Part shown: piece by piece, positions 61,868 to 64,000 of the stretch | How the letters are laid out: every line of letters starts with the position of its first letter | Position numbering within the stretch: the stretch's first letter is position 1 | From: an uncultured Paracoccaceae bacterium | GTDB lineage: Bacteria > Pseudomonadota > Alphaproteobacteria > Rhodobacterales > Rhodobacteraceae | Assembly (NCBI GenBank): GCA_938049225.1 | Contig: CALICM010000042.1 | Span: forward strand, 1-64,000 | DNA length: 64,000 nt | Direction: 5' to 3' | The notes under the pieces: model-generated | Databases searched by the model: none | The model's input: only the letters and a program-made list of their open reading frames with translations | Told to the model about the DNA's origin: nothing | Position numbers and translations under genes: made by a program

Positions 61868-61895
61868 CCCCAGCCCCGCCAAGGCGGGACTGGGG
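61868..61895. repeat. GC-rich imperfect palindrome, REP-like
   Basis: CCCCAG-C-CCCGCC pairs with GGCGGG-A-CTGGGG around a two-base AA spacer: 12 paired positions with one mismatch. It has no T-run and lies in a 146-base gap. It resembles dispersed extragenic palindromes, but copies elsewhere cannot be checked here. Confidence 0.5.
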
Positions 61896-61941
61896 CCCGC
61901 CGCCCCGATCCGCTGTGGTGCCTTTTACTTCGGCACAGTAA

Positions 61942-61962
61942 GGTGCCCCCGGGGGAGGCACC
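61942..61962 (+). promoter_or_regulatory. Hairpin covering the ribosome-binding site of the TPR gene
   Basis: GGTGCC (61942-61947) and GGCACC (61957-61962) can pair around CCCGGGGGA, with inner C-G pairs possible. The purine-rich site GGGGGAGG (61951-61958) lies within this fold and ends 4 bases before ATG 61963. Folding would mask it. Confidence 0.5.
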
Positions 61963-63615
61963 ATGGACTATCCTTTCGACCTTGGCGCATATGGGCGTAC
62001 GGTGACAACAACAGTCCCTGCGGCACAGCGGTGGTTCGACCGCGGGCTGAATTGGACTTTTGGGTACAATCACGAGGAAGCTGTCGCGTGTTTTGAGCGC
62101 GCCGCCGTGGCCGACCCGCGATGTGCCATGGCCCACTGGGGCATCGCTTATGCCGCCGGCCCAAATTACAACATGCCGTGGCATTTGTTCGACCGAAAGG
62201 GCCGGGCCGACGCCCTGGCACAGGCGCATGCCGCGACGCAGGTCGCCCTGGCGCTGATCGACGGGGTCTCGGCCCCCGAGGCGGCGTTGACCCAAGCTTT
62301 GCCGTGGCGCTATCCGCAGGCCGAGGTTCAAGAGGATATGTCGCCCTGGAACGATGCGTTTTGCAACGCGATGCGTGATGTATCGGCGCGCTTTCCCCAG
62401 GATTTGGACATCACCGCGATCTTTGCCGAGGCGATTATGAACCGGACGCCTTGGAAGATGTGGGACCTTGCCACCGGTCAACCCGCGGAAGGGGCGGATA
62501 CGGCCGAGGCTGTTGCCGTGCTTGAGCGGGCATTCGCGGCCCAGCCGGCGGCTTGGGACCATCCCGGCTTGCTGCATCTGTATGTGCATTTGATGGAAAT
62601 GTCGCCCTTTCCCGAACGCGCGCTGCGTCACGGCGACCGGCTGCGCGATATGGTGCCCGATGCCGGGCATTTGATTCATATGCCCACGCATATTGATGTG
62701 CTGTGTGGATATTACCAGGATGTGGTCACCACGAACCAGCAAGCAAGCCGGGTGGATGCGAAATATCGCGACTACGCCGGGGCGCTGAACCGTTATACCG
62801 GGTACCGGATCCACAACTACCATTTTGCGATTTACGGCGCGATGTTTCTGGGCCAGTTCCGACCCGCCCTTGCTGCCGCCGAAGCGCTGATAAACGCGCT
62901 GCCGCCCGAGGTCCTGGCCCTGGAAAGCCCACCCATGGCAGATTTCACCGAAGGCTATATTGCGATGAAACAGCATGTGCTAATCCGCTTTGGCCGCTGG
63001 GACGATGTTATCGCGCAACCATTGCCGCAGGACGCGGACCTGTACAGTTGCACCACAGCGATGATGCTCTACGCTAAATCTGTGGCCCATTCCGCGCTGG
63101 GCCAGGTGCCCCAGGCCGAGGCGATGCGGGACGCGTTTCTGGCGGCCAAAACCCGGGTTTCGAAACGCCGCCGGGTGCATAATAACATCGTGCCAGATTT
63201 GCTTGAAGTCGCCACGGAAATGCTGTTGGGCGAGTTGGAATATCGGCGCGGTAATTATGATGTGGCCTATGCCCATCTGCGCCGGTCGGTCGCCTTGGAC
63301 GATGCGCTGCCCTATGATGAGCCCTGGGGTTGGATGCAGCCCGCGCGTCATGCGCTGGGCGCGTTGTTGCTGGAACAAAACCATGTCGACGAGGCAGAAG
63401 CGGTCTATCGTGCCGACCTGGGTCTGGACGCGACCCTGTCGCGGGCCTCTCAGCATCCGGGCAATATTTGGAGCTTGCATGGCCTTCATGAGTGCCTCGT
63501 CCGCCGCGGTGACACGGTGGAGACGCTTCACATCAAGCAACAACTGGACCGGGCCCAGGCCCGCGCGGATGTACCCGTTCGTTCGTCATGCTATTGTCGG
63601 GCGGTCGCAAGCTGA
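61963..63615 (+). CDS. Large tetratricopeptide-repeat protein
   Basis: A 550-residue soluble protein built of helix pairs with TPR spacing: EEAVACFERAAVADPRCAMAHWGIAYAAG near residue 38, PGLLHLYVHLMEMSPFPERAL near 205, and LGELEYRRGNYDVAYAHLRRSVALD near 425. A conserved His-rich region (HLIHMPTHIDVLCGYY) lies in the middle. The C terminus ASxCYCR-like (SSCYCRAVAS) is kept. It differs in layout from the TPR protein at 31604. No catalytic motif or signal peptide is evident; function unknown. Confidence 0.85.
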   Translation: MDYPFDLGAYGRTVTTTVPAAQRWFDRGLNWTFGYNHEEAVACFERAAVADPRCAMAHWGIAYAAGPNYNMPWHLFDRKGRADALAQAHAATQVALALIDGVSAPEAALTQALPWRYPQAEVQEDMSPWNDAFCNAMRDVSARFPQDLDITAIFAEAIMNRTPWKMWDLATGQPAEGADTAEAVAVLERAFAAQPAAWDHPGLLHLYVHLMEMSPFPERALRHGDRLRDMVPDAGHLIHMPTHIDVLCGYYQDVVTTNQQASRVDAKYRDYAGALNRYTGYRIHNYHFAIYGAMFLGQFRPALAAAEALINALPPEVLALESPPMADFTEGYIAMKQHVLIRFGRWDDVIAQPLPQDADLYSCTTAMMLYAKSVAHSALGQVPQAEAMRDAFLAAKTRVSKRRRVHNNIVPDLLEVATEMLLGELEYRRGNYDVAYAHLRRSVALDDALPYDEPWGWMQPARHALGALLLEQNHVDEAEAVYRADLGLDATLSRASQHPGNIWSLHGLHECLVRRGDTVETLHIKQQLDRAQARADVPVRSSCYCRAVAS

Positions 63616-64000
63616 TGGGCGTGGCCGAGTTTGGCCCGGGGCAGGTTAACGTCATGCTATCCGCACGCAACGCGCTGTCCCCAAATTCTGAAAAGCAGAT
63701 AATTCAGCGCAAAAAAGAGGCTTTCCTCGCAGCCCGGTGATACAGCTTATGCGTGATTTTCAAAGGCATCGCTGTCCAAACCCTTTCACATCACCCTGAG
63801 TCTGATCTCAGCTATATTTACCAATATTCTTCTCAATTACATACAAATTTCAACACTTTATTAACACATTACTTAGATTAAACACCGTGAAATATTGGCC
63901 ACGAGGAGCATCGACGATTTCGCGGGCGCAGTTCGTGCTGTCGCAGACGCAAGTGCGCGCACGCTAAGGGCGTGTGAATTGCATCATGTATCACGACGCA
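63616..64000. other. AT-rich right edge, possible start of a gene
   Basis: The stretch 63790-63890 is far more AT-rich than the rest of the window and looks like a promoter region or incoming DNA. A frame open from about 63879 (TTG at 63897) to the window edge reads ATRSIDDFAGAVRAVADAS and could be the start of a gene running off the window. No strong ribosome-binding site or family match supports it. Confidence 0.35.

Noticed and set aside
63588-63740. A 50-codon frame after the TPR gene (ATG 63588, repeat of CGTCATGCTAT at its start)
   Set aside because: It overlaps the TPR 3' end in another frame, has no ribosome-binding site and no family features.

Overview
The window is a GC-rich chromosomal segment from an alphaproteobacterium, most likely of the Rhodobacterales (Roseobacter/Rhodobacter relatives). 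That placement is an inference from gene content: the bc1 operon petABC with a Tat-type Rieske protein, the cysG-DUF2849-cysI-cysH-DUF934-fpr cluster, small proteins of the DUF2794, DUF1467 and DUF2849 families, a che operon of the cheY-A-W-R-D-B-Y type, and periplasmic-glucan genes opgC-opgG-opgH. Almost everything is ordinary core-genome content. I see no rRNA or tRNA gene, prophage, CRISPR array, toxin-antitoxin pair or secretion locus.

Layout. 1-1340: a decayed edge, with four TGTCCGCG direct repeats that look like the end of an IS21-type element, a small exported protein and a frameshifted membrane-protein remnant. 1.4-8 kb: sugar kinase, asd, an outer-membrane barrel, carbonic anhydrase, an Hpt-like small protein, an M17 aminopeptidase coupled to an NlpC/P60 hydrolase, and DUF2794. 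8-17.4 kb: a cytosolic-type gamma-glutamyltransferase, an MsbA-like exporter, hspQ, an AEC transporter, a lytic transglycosylase, two LysR regulators, an OmpA-family protein and a GNAT enzyme. 17.8-25.3 kb: gap, then an eight-gene chemotaxis operon with no receptor gene, followed by gabD. 26.9-31.6 kb (minus): opgC-opgG-opgH. 31.6-37.1 kb: a TPR protein, a YeeE/YedE transporter, and a coupled CoA-transferase/ThDP-enzyme pair of unknown pathway. 37.2-43.2 kb: assimilatory sulfate/sulfite reduction and siroheme synthesis, divergent from an Lrp-type regulator. 43.2-48.2 kb: barrel, DUF547 protein, trmL, petABC. 48.3-51.7 kb: thiBPQ behind a TPP riboswitch. 51.8-61.3 kb: a small membrane ORF, aroC, an iron-sulfur photolyase, a HAD dehalogenase, an RNA methyltransferase, a VOC protein, DUF1467-mce, a glycosyltransferase-aldolase pair, dapE and a phosphatase. 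61.5-63.6 kb: a small unknown protein and a second TPR protein whose ribosome-binding site lies in a hairpin. The last ~400 bases are AT-rich and unexplained.

Genes are tightly packed, with many ATGA/GTGA/TAATG junctions (opgG-opgH, CoA-transferase/ThDP enzyme, cysH-DUF934, cheA-cheW, cheR-cheD, thiB-thiP, pepA-nlpC). Two convergent pairs share a CTAG as both stop codons. No clearly undescribed multi-gene system stands out. The best leads are the CoA-transferase/ThDP-enzyme pair, the palindrome inside the Lrp promoter spacer, the hairpin over the TPR gene's ribosome-binding site, and the histidine-less Hpt-like protein.
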